From: Yponomeuta sedellus
Lineage: Eukaryota; Arthropoda; Insecta; Lepidoptera; Yponomeutidae
Direction of reading: 5' to 3'
Length of the DNA: 64,000 nucleotides
Assembly (NCBI GenBank): GCA_934045075.1
Contig: OW203737.1
Coordinates: forward strand, 3,051,965-3,115,964
Shown here: positions 9,790 to 19,611 of the stretch, one piece after another
How positions within the stretch are numbered: position 1 is the stretch's first letter
How the letters are laid out: each line of letters starts with the position of its first letter
Notes under the pieces: model-generated
What the model was told of the DNA's origin: nothing
The model's input: only the letters and a program-made list of their open reading frames with translations
Databases searched by the model: none
Program-made: the position numbers and the translations under genes

Positions 9790-9885
9790 ATCTTGCGGTA
9801 GATTTCTCATAAGGCAGAGGCTTTCTCTCAAAGAGAGGTTATGGGGCTTATTCACCAAGCTTGGCCGCTGCTGATTGGCGAATTC
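9790..9885 (+). repeat. F-family fragment (TTCTCTCTNAGAGAG repeat)
   Basis: CTTTCTCTCAAAGAGAGG followed by an ATTCACCAAGCTTGGCCG segment, resembling the repeats at 18841, 25925, 33031 and 53710. Confidence 0.45.
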
Positions 9886-9994
9886 AGGGGCTTAGATGTC
9901 TCGGTGAAGAGACATTTGGGTTTTGACTATTAGGCTTTTATTTTCATCTATCAGTTTCTGCGGAAATCTTCCACATTTTCTCAAAATTAAATCA

Positions 9995-10155
9995 AAAATG
10001 TTTATTTTACATTCTGTTTGTTCAATGTCAATGTAAAATGAAAGCCGCTGCCTTCGGGTCGTAGTGTAGTGAGGAAAAAAGCGGCGGGAAATAAATCTCC
10101 ACTCGGACCATTTTTTTCTCAAATCATGTTAAGCCTAATACACCAGTTGCTATTT
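9995..10155 (-). repeat. LINE 3' end fragment (GCTGCCTTCGGG type)
   Basis: Minus-strand copy of the sequence seen at 15640-15975 and 23370-23700: TGGTC...CCGCTGCCTT, ACGGCCCGAAGGCAGCGGC and ATTCAGCAAACAGAATGTAA. Confidence 0.6.
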
Positions 10156-10183
10156 ATATCATAACATAGGATACTCATACATA

Positions 10184-10443
10184 GTTATATATTAAACGGG
10201 TCAAATCGCGATTATTTATTAGGTAAAACGTAATTACCTTATTTCCCGACGTTTTAGCAGCGTTACAGTTGCCGTGGTCTCGGGTAGACTGAAGTGGCGA
10301 GTACAGTCAATTATTGTGGGTAGTCACAATTAATTTTTCGCAGCTGGCCGACACACAACACTCACTACGGCAACGGACAGGAAAATAAGGTAATTTCGTT
10401 TTACCTAATAAATAATCGCGATTTGATCCGTTTTATATATAAC
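10184..10443. mobile_element. MITE M1, complete copy
   Basis: 260 bp with terminal inverted repeats of about 55 bases. The left starts GTTATATATTAAACGGGTCA and the right is its mirror. The core holds GTTACAGTTGCCGTGGTCTC and CAGCTGGCCGACACACAACA. No coding capacity; no confident target-site duplication. Confidence 0.85.
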
Positions 10444-10844
10444 AATATATCATAAGATTCTATGGGCCGGTTTGTGAACTGAATATTTTATTAAGTATAT
10501 ACTTGAGTAACGTTCTGTGACGCTCTTTTCTGAAAGATTTAAAGAGACAGCACTACAGTTAACAAGATTTTTAGCCTCTAAATAGGTTTTTAATACAGTT
10601 AACAATATACTAAGCGAAATTCTCGATTCAGAAATTGGCCATATGATTAAATAGCCTTATGAAAAAAAAAATAATCCTTTTTGCGACCAGGGCCAGTTGT
10701 TTGTGAATAATACGATCACATTATTAGTCTTTTTTTACAATCTTGTTGAATTATTGACAAGTGCTTTTGGAAATTCGCATTTTTTGTAGGTGGTCCGCTG
10801 AGGTGAATAATGCCTATAATTAATTAGCTTATACTCGCGTACCG
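10444..10844. other. non-coding with T-family scrap
   Basis: A 28-base T-family piece (TTTTTAGCCTCTAAATAGGT) sits at about 10569-10596. The rest is unassigned. Confidence 0.4.
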
Positions 10845-11060
10845 CTGCATATAAGTCTCCCCCATAACTCGCAACTTCTTTCTGTCTTCGGCCACACTCA
10901 TCCATCCGCTGCCAGCAATTTCTCTGAAATCGTCAGTCCAGCGAGCAGGTGAGCATCTTACGCTGCGTTAGCCAGTTTGTGGTATCCATTCGAGAACCTT
11001 TGCACCCCATTGACCATCGGTTCTTCGGCATATATGACCAGCCCATTCCACTTCACCTTG
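10845..11060 (-). pseudogene. RTE-like LINE C-terminal fragment
   Basis: The minus strand reads GHICRRTDGQWGAKVLEW, then RSVRCSPARWTDDFREIAGS and GWMSVAEDRKK, the standard RTE C-terminal block. It contains an in-frame stop and is not functional. Confidence 0.75.
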
Positions 11061-11589
11061 CCAATATTATTTTGGCTATGTATGTTTATGGGCTACGTCA
11101 GTCACCTTAGTTCCTTGGCGGATTGTTTTATTTCAGATGTGATCCATCAAAGAGGACACAGAGGAGTGGAGAGCAAAAGGGGAAGCTATTTCGTAAGGAT
11201 GATAAACCGGCTAAGTAAAACATATATACGAAAAGGTTTCAATGGTCACAATCGAGGCTACATAAAAAATGGTTTCATATGAAACCACTGGCTTATAACC
11301 GCTTCTGAAAATAAGCTTAAAGAATAATTTATAAGGGTCTCCACAAATAAAAGCTTCCAATGTTACCGGAACCCCAATTTCCGGGCGGGAAGTGGGCAAT
11401 CGATGGAGCGTTGCAATTGTGTCAACATTAGTAATACCCTGACGCATCGGTTGAATCCTTGCCTTGACTGCCTTGTTGGTCAACCATTAACAAGGTTTTT
11501 TGACAAGGTTTATAAAACCGAAGTCTTGGGTTCGACTGCATTGCTGGTTTAGCGGCATCCAGTTACGTGGTCATACAATGTTAGTAATT
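11061..11589. other. non-coding, nothing recognised
   Basis: A plus-strand frame of about 100 codons begins at 10977 inside the antisense of the RTE fragment and is a shadow. No other signal. Confidence 0.35.
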
Positions 11590-11790
11590 GATTGATCTTA
11601 TCATAAGTAAGATAAGATCAAGGTGGCAACTGATGTATATTATGTTTAAGATAACTTGAGAAAATATGGTCAGAGTAGTTTTATTCCTGCTGCCTTTTTC
11701 TTTACTACACTACTACGGCCTCAAAGCAGCGGCTTTCACTTTCGTAAATTGAGAATGTAAATTCTTTACGTTGAAATAGAATTGAATTAA
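11590..11790 (+). repeat. LINE 3' end (GCTGCCTTCGGG type)
   Basis: AGGTGGCAACTGATGTATAT, GGTCAGAGTAG, CTACTACGGCCTCAAAGCAG, and the end ATTCTTTACGTTGAAATAGA. It is more diverged than the copy at 15640. Confidence 0.6.
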
Positions 11791-12330
11791 CTTGATCTCT
11801 TTGGTGATTAGAACTTTTACTGGAATTATCCACATTCGAAATTGAAATCACTTTTCAGACTAGGTCCCTGTTTACTAAACTAGCTCTTTTTAAAGAAATT
11901 AAATAAAAAAAGTATTTATGAGTAGAATAACTTATTGACGAGAAATGTTTTTCAGTTCGGTGTAGAAGGTCCTTTGCATCGAAACTTGTCGTCTTGGCGA
12001 GAGCTGTAACTACGAGTCGTATAAAATTCATTTATATATCGTTGAGTAGAACAAGTAGCTATTATACAAATCCTTTTGACTCGTCTCGCTAGATGGTGCC
12101 AGTGCCGCGTGATAAATTGCGCAATTGAAGATAAAAATTAAGCTTCCTTAAAACGTTTCACGTTAAACCAACGGCCGTGTAACTTGACATAGCCCCTAGT
12201 CGCTTTTTCATTCTAATACTATTAATAACATAACATTTAAATGCGGGCACAACCATTGCCTCTGGCCCTACACTAGGATACCCTTGTCGTGGGAACTAGA
12301 AACAGCGACGTCACAAACATGTAAACATCC
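11791..12330. other. non-coding, nothing recognised
   Basis: AT-rich with scattered GC patches. No ORF or family match. Confidence 0.35.
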
Positions 12331-12425
12331 AAGACCTGGAATTTTTGTTGTTCCAAGCGGGGGTTCGAGCCGGGGACCTCTCGCATGGTAGGCAGATGCG
12401 TTACCGCTGCGCCACAGAGGTCGTC
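12331..12425 (-). repeat. tRNA-derived SINE head
   Basis: On the minus strand: GACCTCTGTGGCGCAGCGGT (A box), a cloverleaf-like middle, and GGCTCGAACCCCCGC (B box). It is related to but distinct from the GGCGCAGCGG SINEs at 4531 and 18121. Confidence 0.75.
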
Positions 12426-12440
12426 GAATAATAATTAATA

Positions 12441-12601
12441 GAGGATCGAACTTGCTACGGGCCGGACAGCGGATTCGGCACGGTCCGTACAATATCCGAT
12501 CGTCTGTTGTCTGTCGAAAATTATTAGTACTATTTCACGTTCGCTTGGTCCGATGGTGCGCTTAATCCGCTGTCCGACCCGTACCAAGTTTGATCGTCTG
12601 T
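12441..12601. mobile_element. MITE M4 with ~32-bp inverted ends
   Basis: GATCGAACTTGCTACGGGCC...GACAGCGGATT on the left is mirrored by AATCCGCTGTCCGACCCGTA...AGTTTGATCG on the right with a few mismatches. About 160 bp and non-coding. Confidence 0.65.
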
Positions 12602-12796
12602 TAATACTATAAAACGCCCTTTGTAAAATATACTCTACGTACAAATGGTTTTCGCGCGATCCTTAGGACTAAAACTACCTTTCTGCTGCAAGAGTGCGTG
12701 ACAGCTGCAACAGCATTTTACACACTATATAAAACCAGTCTGGTCATTTAGTAGGTAGGTATCTAAAATTAGGATGAAAATCGATCGATCGATATC

Positions 12797-12982
12797 AACC
12801 CTTTATGTTTGCACTGCTGGGGCACGGGTGTCTTCCAAGGCAGGAAGGTTAGGCCACCAAGGTTAATCCACCACGGAGGCCAAGTCCGGGTTGGTGGAGG
12901 ATTGTAAGACAGTGGCGGGCCTTACTGTCAGAAGTTACCAAGCCACGGATGAAGCCTCTGACATGACTTAACGACTGCCACG
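12797..12982 (-). repeat. 5S-derived SINE, 5'-truncated
   Basis: The minus-strand 3' two-thirds remain, with GTCCGGGTTGGTGGAGGATT and CTTACTGTCAGAAGTTACCA. The 5S-like head is lost. Confidence 0.75.
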
Positions 12983-13101
12983 AATATACACAAAATAATC
13001 ACTATATCGGTGAAGCCATTTTAAAAGAGTTTCATGACAAACACAAGATTTGTGTACCTATATATATGGTAAAACTTTCACACCTTTTTAATAAGGATGT
13101 T

Positions 13102-13226
13102 TTATATTCTTTGTTTAATGCACTAACCCGTGCTAAGGACAATTTATTCTGGCACGGTTGGCCAGAGGTCGCGGGTTCGAGTCCCGGCATGGGTGGAATT
13201 TTTAGCCTCTAAATAGGTTTTTAAAA
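13102..13226 (+). repeat. T-family element with mirrored end
   Basis: Begins with the family tail inverted (TTTAATGCACTAACCCGTGC) and jumps directly into the tRNA-like anticodon arm (TGGCACGGTTGGCCAG). It then runs through GGTTCGAGTCCCGGC to CCTCTAAATAGGTTTTT, showing the inverted-terminus structure in short form. Confidence 0.75.
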
Positions 13227-14267
13227 AAAGGGTTTTAACCAAGGGTACGACGGATTTTTTGTAGGAAATCACAGACGACCACTTTCTGTTTTCTTTCGAC
13301 TCTCTGATGTCACTCTAACAATTCAAAGTACGAAATTGATAATTTATCACGGTAAATGGCACGCGGGGAAACTAGAAAAACGTCAACTGAGTCGTGTCCA
13401 TTGCCTAAAACGTTCTTGATTTTTAGTTTTAGCTCGTTTACAGTATCTGAAGAACACACATTTCTAAATCTGCCTACAACGAGCGGATTAAGCGTCTGTA
13501 CGGACCGTTTATCACAGATTTAATTACATTTTAAAACGGAACGAGTTACAGTTTCAGCTGTTAGCTGAAAACTATTTGAAAGTTCCACACTGAATTGTGT
13601 AAATTAACATTTTCATCGGCCAATTACAGCTGAAACTCTATTAGACCGGTTGCATTAATTTCACCCATATTGCGTATTACGATTATCACGTAGGTATAAA
13701 TTATCCATTATTAGATACACTGTACAGTCGGCATCAGAGCATAATGAAGGATTAAGTCTACCGTGAACTGTACAGTTGACAGCATACTAAAGTTACGACC
13801 TACGGCAAAATGGATATAAAAACAATATATATATGGGTTCCCTTTAAATTTGTCGAAGTTTTTCTCTATTTTACATTGTTTTTGACGTACTTGATTGCTG
13901 TTTTGCTGACGGGGATGAACCCCGTCAGCAAAACAGCAATCTGGAATTCAAATGCAGTGGGATGAGAGATGCAAAGGTGGGATCTTCTACTGACGTTCCC
14001 CACTTTCAGACTTAAGTGAATAATTTTACAGCACTTCTAGTAACTATGCGTACGTTTTATCCACCTGAAATGGATTCATGAAACACGTAATGAAAATGAA
14101 TAATTAACATAACACAACATAACATTTACATACAGGCACATACATTGCTTTTGGCCCCACACTAGGATACCCTGTGTCTCTAAATTGACTTATTTTGATC
14201 ATAATAAAAAAAATCGGAACCGCAGGACCTGTGGAAGTATACCAATCAGATACCAGTCCACCTAAAA
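13227..14267. other. non-coding stretch containing a perfect hairpin
   Basis: No ORF or family repeat recognised, apart from the palindrome listed separately at 13893-13941 and short CAGCTG-containing inverted bits at 13550-13640. Confidence 0.4.
13893..13941. repeat. perfect 22-bp palindrome, 5-base loop
   Basis: GATTGCTGTTTTGCTGACGG+GG at 13893-13914 is exactly mirrored at 13920-13941 around ATGAA. It is not bounded by a recognisable element. Confidence 0.95.
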
Positions 14268-14402
14268 TTATACATACATACATAACCTCACGCCTGAAAC
14301 CCAGAGGGGTAGGCAGAGACCAGGGACTGCAATTTGCCACGATCCAGACAGATCACCTTCACTTCATCAACGTACGTAAGTCGTTACATGCACACACGCC
14401 GG
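14268..14402 (-). pseudogene. LINE ORF C-terminus (VSAYPS type)
   Basis: The minus strand reads VKSTRNRRVCM, then YVDEVKVICLDRGKLQSLVS, then AYPSGFQA and stop, followed by a (TATG)n-like tail. The ending matches fragments at 36040, 43742, 49262, 58990 and 62683. Confidence 0.7.
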
Positions 14403-14423
14403 TTCCGGGTACTTTTTACCTAG

Positions 14424-14640
14424 AAATCCTAGATAGGAAACGGCGCTGGATAGGACATAACCTACGACGCGACAGGAGATGCTTGACCAGACAAGCAATT
14501 ACGTATACCCCCTTGGGCAGCCGAAAGAGGGGGCGGCCATGGACCGCCTGGAAAAGATCAAGAGGCCAAGTCGATGGGCACTAGCTGGCCTGAATTGGAA
14601 GCTGCCGCGAACAACCGTCCGAAATAGAAATCTGTGATTT
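14424..14640 (+). pseudogene. LINE ORF C-terminus (RRWIGH type)
   Basis: The plus strand reads ILDRKRRWIGHNLRRDRRCL, then TRQAITYTPLGSRKRGRPWT. This is the common C-terminal block of non-LTR endonuclease/reverse transcriptase proteins. It is opposed to the preceding fragment. Confidence 0.7.
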
Positions 14641-14697
14641 ACGCCCTATGCTCCCCTAGAAGTTAAAGGACCGAACTTCTTCTCTCTTCAGAGAAGA

Positions 14698-14936
14698 CAT
14701 CATAATCGTCAAACACTTGTCGCCCACTGCAGATTATACGCCTCGATCACGGTTTTCCAAGCTTTTTAGTCTTGTTGCGGATGCATCCAACGACTCCTCG
14801 TCACCGTAACCAGATCGTCAGACCATCTGGTGATGGTCCTGACCACACGCACGTTGTCAAGTCTGCGGTCGCCAGTTCAAAACTTTTTTGCCCCAATGGC
14901 CATCGACCTGATGGCGAAATAAGGTTTCGAGCTATG
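14698..14936 (-). pseudogene. RTE-like LINE C-terminal fragment
   Basis: The minus strand gives HWGKKVLNWRPQT, a frameshifted arginine/proline-rich block, WSDDLVTV-like residues in another frame, and an end near AVGDKCLTIM. Confidence 0.6.
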
Positions 14937-14955
14937 CACTAATAATTTACTATAA

Positions 14956-15358
14956 ATTTTAAAAGCCTATTTAGAGGCTTAAATTCCACCCATGCCGGGA
15001 TTCGAACCAAACTCTGGCTATCCGTGCCAGCGCTTTTTCCTACTGAGCTAATGGGCGACTCACCGGCATCAGTGACATTTTGAACCTATTTACAATATTC
15101 TCTGTATTACGCACAGGCAGCGACATCTGGCTGAAGTAATTTGCATCACTGGCAGGCCCGAGTACCTACTTTGCAGTTACGTTTTACATCGGAATGATAT
15201 CGCTGTACCTACATGAATTATATTCTTTTTAATGCACTAACCCGTGCTAAGGACAATTTCGAAAACCTATTTAGAGGCTAAAAATTCCACCTATGCCGGG
15301 ATTCGAGCCCGCGACCTCTGGTTTTCCGTGCCAGCGCGCTTTCCAACTGAGCTAATTG
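14956..15358 (-). repeat. T-family elements, one and a half in tandem
   Basis: A full minus-strand unit (14956-15221) with tRNA-like module and GCAGCGACATCTGGCTGAAG body is followed by the module end of a second unit (15222-15358). The two join through ATATTCTTTTTAATGCACTA. Confidence 0.8.
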
Positions 15359-15364
15359 TCTTCT

Positions 15365-15478
15365 CCAATCGATAACAACCCTTGTATGCCCCCACTGCTG
15401 GAGCACGGGTCTCTTCCTGCATCGCAGAAAGGTACTCCATACTCCATCTCGGGGGCCAAGTCCGAATTGGTGGTTGAA
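15365..15478 (-). repeat. 5S-derived SINE, 3' end only
   Basis: GATAACAACCCTTGTATGCC to GGGGGCCAAGTCCGAATTGG. It abuts the truncated T element. Confidence 0.75.
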
Positions 15479-15639
15479 ATAAAACTTGTCTTCTTCAAGT
15501 ATTGGTAAAGTTTTATTTCCATGAAGCAAGTCCTTTCTAAATTAAAACCAAACTACGTTTGTATGGGAATCGCCTCGCATAGGCTTGTTAAATCGTATTT
15601 TCAACGCTACATTGAGGAAGAATTAATAACCTTTGACTT

Positions 15640-15975
15640 TGACACTGACCCACTGCGTTATGCTCGTGACGAGTGCTTTTCGTGTGTCTGGCCGCAGCAC
15701 TTATGTTTTCCCCTATTATTGTGAGACATTTGACTAATGCTTTGGCATTTAGGGTTGTTAATGGCAATCATGAAATCTTACTAGGCTTACGTATGACAAC
15801 TGATGTATTTGGTATAAGATGATTTGAGGAAAGATGGTCAGAGTGGAGTTTTTTTTTTCCGCTGCCTGTTTCTCCACCACAATACGGCCCGAAGGCAGCG
15901 GCTTACATTTTACATTGTACCTACATTGACATTCAGCAAACAGAATGTAAATTCTTTACGTTGAAATAAATTGAT
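15640..15975 (+). repeat. LINE 3' end (GCTGCCTTCGGG type)
   Basis: Starts TGACACTGACCCACTGCGTT, then GTGTGTCTGGCCGCAGCAC, TAATGGCAATCATGAAATCT, TACGGCCCGAAGGCAGCGGC, and ends TTCTTTACGTTGAAATAAAT. It aligns by eye along its length with 23370-23700. Confidence 0.75.
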
Positions 15976-16239
15976 TTGAATTTGACTTTGACAGACAGTC
16001 GTAAAGAACCCAAGATCTACTCTAGACTTGCCCGATGAATAAAATTATTAAAAATGAAGTCTCTACTTAAGCTGATATTATAGTTTCAACGGTTAGGTAC
16101 TCATTGCGGGGGATTCTTCAATTATGCTTCGGTTACAGTACACCTAACTCTATTTAATTCATAAAAGAAACAATGAAACGCGTCGCCAGAATCAGGGTTA
16201 TGACCTATATGATCGCAACGTTTATAGTCCAGTATAAGA

Positions 16240-16365
16240 TAAGATAAGAATATTCTTTATTGTACACCAAACAAATAAAAAACAAGAAAAAAAAAATACA
16301 AAGATACAGTGCCATTGGCGGCCTTATTGCTTAGATCAATTACTTCCAGACAACCTACGATGAAG
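16240..16365 (-). repeat. CR1/Jockey-type LINE 3' end
   Basis: The minus strand ends GGTGTACAATAAAGAATATT then CTTATCTTATC, with the upstream GCAATAAGGCCGCCAATGGC. This is the same 3' end that carries long pentamer arrays at 30545 and 35265, but here the tail has only about two pentamers. Confidence 0.75.
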
Positions 16366-16451
16366 AGTATGTGAGGCATTTGCTTTGCAATAGGTTTTAT
16401 TGCAGGTTGTTATCCAGGTTACCAAATAAATCCAAAATCTGACCTTGACCA

Positions 16452-16581
16452 GTAAGGCCCGTCACTGCCTTACGATTCGCCACCAACCCAGACTTGGCCC
16501 CCGTGGTGGAGTATGGCCTAACCTTCCTGCGATGCAGGAAGAGACCCGTGCCCCAGCAGTGCGGGCATACAAGGGTTGATA
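16452..16581 (+). repeat. 5S-derived SINE, 3' end
   Basis: CAGTAAGGCCCGTCACTGCC to CATACAAGGGTTGATA. The head is missing. Confidence 0.8.
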
Positions 16582-16745
16582 CGGATATCGACCTTGGATG
16601 CTGTACGGGTTACCCCAGTCATGAGTAGATGATTGGATTAATTGATTGATAAAAATGATAGATCTTAATATTGAGGACAGTTTAGAATTATAATTTGTTA
16701 TTGTTAATACTTCTTGCCATATATTATCTCATATCATATCTTTTG

Positions 16746-16972
16746 GCCATATCTCGCGAAGAACTGAAAACCGTTGGAGTGTTCTTGAGTGGAGACCGCG
16801 ACTCGGCAAACGTAGTAAAGGACGCCCTCCAACTAGGTGGGATGACGATCTGCGAAAAACTGCAGGCCGACCCTGGATTTGGCAAGCTGAAGACAGGGCG
16901 CTATGGTGCTCATGAGGGGAGGGCTATGTCCAGGACTACATAATATAGCCTGAAGAAGAAGAAGAATACTTC
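16746..16972 (+). pseudogene. RTE-like LINE C-terminus and 3' UTR
   Basis: Reads RWSVLEWRPRLGKRSKGRPP, then TRWDDDLRKTAGRPWIWQAE and DRALWCS, then stop. The short UTR GGGAGGGCTATGTCCAGGAC...AATATAGCCTGAAGAAG follows, ending in a GAA-type tail. The catalytic RT domain is absent. Confidence 0.8.
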
Positions 16973-17082
16973 TTGACACTTTGAGGATTTATAGTGAACT
17001 GAGGTTAGGTCAATAAAGTAAACATCGTGATCGCGCAAACTGCTGACGCCGCGTATTCGTTTACAGCTACTCTTCAATTCGT

Positions 17083-17455
17083 TGGTACCTCAGTGGGCAG
17101 AACAATGGACTTGCAAGCGAGAGACCCAGGTTCAATCCCCAGTGCAGGCATGTACCAATGACTAAGTTTAATTTTAAAGTTACATACATTTCCGAATTTG
17201 TAGTCGCAATACCGCAGGCTAACCGTGAAGGAAAACATCGTGAGGAAACCCGCAGGTTGGTTGGCTCCGCAAGTATTGACTAGTCTTTTCTGTGGGCTAG
17301 GGCGAGTAAGCTGTCAGGATGGTATAGGTGCTGGGCAAGCCTCCATCTTAAACCATGTCCCAGGCACTACAGCATCCGAGTGGTCTCTTTTACCTTCACT
17401 TTAGTCCATCTAGATTAAGTGAAGATGCCACTGGATGCTGTATAAATCATCTCTT
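17083..17455 (+). repeat. tRNA-headed SINE (TACCTCAGTGGGC type)
   Basis: Head: GGTACCTCAGTGGGCAGAAC (A box) and ACCCAGGTTCAATCCCC (B box). The body includes AACATCGTGAGGAAACCCGC, GGTTGGTTGGCTCC and a diagnostic GCATCCGAGTGGTCTCTTTT. A headless relative lies at 40160-40360. Confidence 0.75.
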
Positions 17456-17560
17456 TACGTAGATGCAAAGGCCACCCTTCAATTCAAAATGCCTGCCGCC
17501 ATCTTGAATTGAAGGTGCCAAAATATAGTTGTATATTAAACGGTTCTAATCGGAATTATT

Positions 17561-17582
17561 ACATACATACATATATACATAC

Positions 17583-17613
<31 letters not shown>

Positions 17614-17928
17614 TGTATGTATGTATGTATGTATGTATGTATGTATGTATGTATGTATGTATGTATGTATGTATGTATGTATGTATGTATGTATGTATGT
17701 ATGTATGTATGTATGTATGTATGTATGTATGTATGTATTTATGTATGTATGTACATCTATGTCCGCCTGGGACGACCCTTACCAACCCTTCCACTCACAT
17801 TCGCAATATATATTTGTTTCGTCAATCTTTCTTCCATCATCCTCTCCACATGTCCAAACCAACGCAACATTCCTGTCTCAATTCTAGTCACTACATCCTC
17901 TTTCAGTCCACAACGTTTTCTAATCAGA
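17561..17928 (-). mobile_element. 5'-truncated LINE insertion with 15-bp TSD
   Basis: The minus strand encodes EDVVTRIETGMLRWFGHVER then MMEERLTKQIYIANVSGRVG and KGRPRRT, the C-terminal block of the VSAYPS-type LINE. It then enters a tetranucleotide array. CTAATCGGAATTATT (17546-17560) and CTAATCGCAATTATT (17929-17943) flank it, a 15-base target-site duplication with one mismatch. The terminal TATG-type tail on the minus strand matches the tail of the copy at 62683. Confidence 0.8.
17585..17752. repeat. (GTAT)n microsatellite, ~42 units
   Basis: Nearly uninterrupted GTAT/ATGT repeats with one GTATTTATG variant near the right end. The opposed open frames (YVCM and YIHT repeats) are artefacts of the array. 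Confidence 0.98.
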
Positions 17929-18120
17929 CTAATCGCAATTATTAATTTAGGTAAAACCTTGATTCCCGAGGTTTCGTCAGCGTTGGCGTGGTCTCGGGTA
18001 GACCGAAGTGGCGAATACAGTTTATTACTGAAGGTATAGACTTTCTATGTACTCCACCCCTGTGTCTGGGTACAAGCGTCTATACAAGGATTTCTTTTTT
18101 TCCGCAGTAGTATGTCAAAA

Positions 18121-18370
18121 ACGGCCTCGGTGGCGCAGCGGTTTGGCACGCTTACTGTAAAACCGAAGGTCTCTGGTTCGATCCCCGGCCGGGTCAAACT
18201 AGAAAACGAACTTTTCTAGTTTGTCTCGGGTTTTGGATGTTATCTGTGTATTTATTGTATTAAATCTATCGTCGAGTTAGCACCTATAACACAAGTCACT
18301 CAGTTGTACTTAGTATAGGGCTAACGAGATCTGTGTAATATGTCCATGAATATTGATTATTTTATTTATT
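18121..18370 (+). repeat. tRNA-derived SINE (GGCGCAGCGG type)
   Basis: Plus-strand copy with intact boxes: GGCCTCGGTGGCGCAGCGGT and GGTTCGATCCCCGGCC. The 3' part ends ATGTCCATGAATATTGATTA. It is the best preserved of the four. Confidence 0.85.
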
Positions 18371-18560
18371 ACTAGCTGACCCAGCGAACTTCGTACCGCC
18401 TAACAGTCGATCTCTTTATTTTTTTTTATTTTTTCTCTCCGTAAGAACCATCCTCGTACTTCAAGGAATATTCTAAAAAAAGAATTAGCGAAATCGGTTC
18501 AGCTGCTTTCGAGATTTGAGCTTACCAACACATTCAGGGATTCATTTTTATATAATAGAA
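18371..18560 (+). repeat. RTE-type LINE 3' terminus
   Basis: ACTAGCTGACCCAGCGAACT to CATTTTTATATAATAG, with GAAATCGGTTCAGCTGCTTT inside. This is the usual form of RTE 3' ends in insects. It directly follows the SINE, and a near copy lies at 44708-44905. Confidence 0.7.
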
Positions 18561-18840
18561 AAAGGGTTGAAATTTAGAGGTCCAAAACAGAATGCGACTC
18601 CATGCTCAATAAAGTTTCAACTGTTAGAAGCATTTTATTATTATTACGTGCCCTACTGCACAGCACTCTACAGTGTGAAATTATACAATTCGCTTTTATT
18701 GCACTTCCCTCTCTAACTGCGGGTAAAATCTTGCCCGGCCCTTTTCAATTACTACATTCAGGTTCAGACTCAGAGTTCACGACTTTTACTATGAAATAAT
18801 TTATGCTCACTGTAAAGGAAAACATTGTGAGGATATTAAG

Positions 18841-19105
18841 GTTTCCTCACGTTGTTCTGAGGTGTTAAAAATTCGGGGTGAGCACGCGTGGTAATTAAGC
18901 CCATACTAACTTTCTCTTTGTTCTAAGGTGTTCAAAATTTGGGATGGGCACGCCTGGTAATTAAGCCCATACTCACTTTCTCTTTGTTCTGAGGTGTTCA
19001 GAATTCGGAGTGGGCACGCATGGTAATTAACCTATACTCACTTTCTCTCTTAGAGAAGGCCTGTGTCCTCGATGTGCCAGCATGGGACGTTTATATGGTA
19101 AAAGA
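18841..19105 (+). repeat. F-family repeat with 66-bp triplication
   Basis: TTCTGAGGTGTT...GGGCACGC.TGGTAATTAAGCCC recurs three times at 66-base spacing (18855, 18921, 18987). The CTCTTAGAGAAGGCCTGTGT end of the family follows. Confidence 0.75.
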
Positions 19106-19194
19106 TAATAAATATGCTGATATGCCGTCAAAACTGGATAGTGCGGCCTGAAAGCTTGGATGAATATGGTCTCCAAAGATGGTCGAACAATAAG

Positions 19195-19350
19195 TCAAAG
19201 TCAAAAGATAGATAGATAGAGAACACTTTATTGTACATACAAATGGAAATTGCACAGATGTTTCTTAACCTAAGAGTACAGACGGCGGCCTTATCACTAA
19301 AAGTGATCTCTTCCCTTTGGATGGACTGGACTAATATAATGAAGAAGGAA
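19195..19350 (-). repeat. LINE 3' end with (GATA)-type tail
   Basis: GATAGATAGATAGAGAACAC, then TTTATTGTACATACAAATG, ACGGCGGCCTTATCAC and AGTGATCTCTTCCCTTTGG. It is the minus-strand relative of the CR1/Jockey-type 3' end, but the tail is a tetramer. Confidence 0.65.
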
Positions 19351-19611
19351 GTAGATGTACAAATATACAAGATTATTACAGAGGTGTAAATGAATACATG
19401 CCTAAACAACAGTGTACATATAGTTATCAACAGATAAATACAAATAATTTACATAAATACACAAAATAATAAACATATATTATTATATAATACATAAACA
19501 CCTAACAGAACATACATACTGAAAGAACATAACAAAAACACAAGCAACAACAGATCAATATTACAGATTACTTCAGTGTTATAGTGTACTAGCATGATAG
19601 AACTCCTTTAA

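Larger units (their letters stand above)
17528..18025. mobile_element. MITE M1 copy split by a LINE insertion
   Basis: The left terminus GTTGTATATTAAACGG is at 17528 and the M1 interior (TTAGGTAAAACC, then GTGGTCTCGGGTAGACCGAA) resumes at 17944. The right terminus is not visible. The break is filled by the element at 17561-17928. Confidence 0.75.

Noticed and set aside
17509..18039. 176-codon frame with YVCM repeats and its minus-strand YIHT counterpart
   Set aside because: Both are translations of the (GTAT)n array; there is no gene-like sequence outside it.
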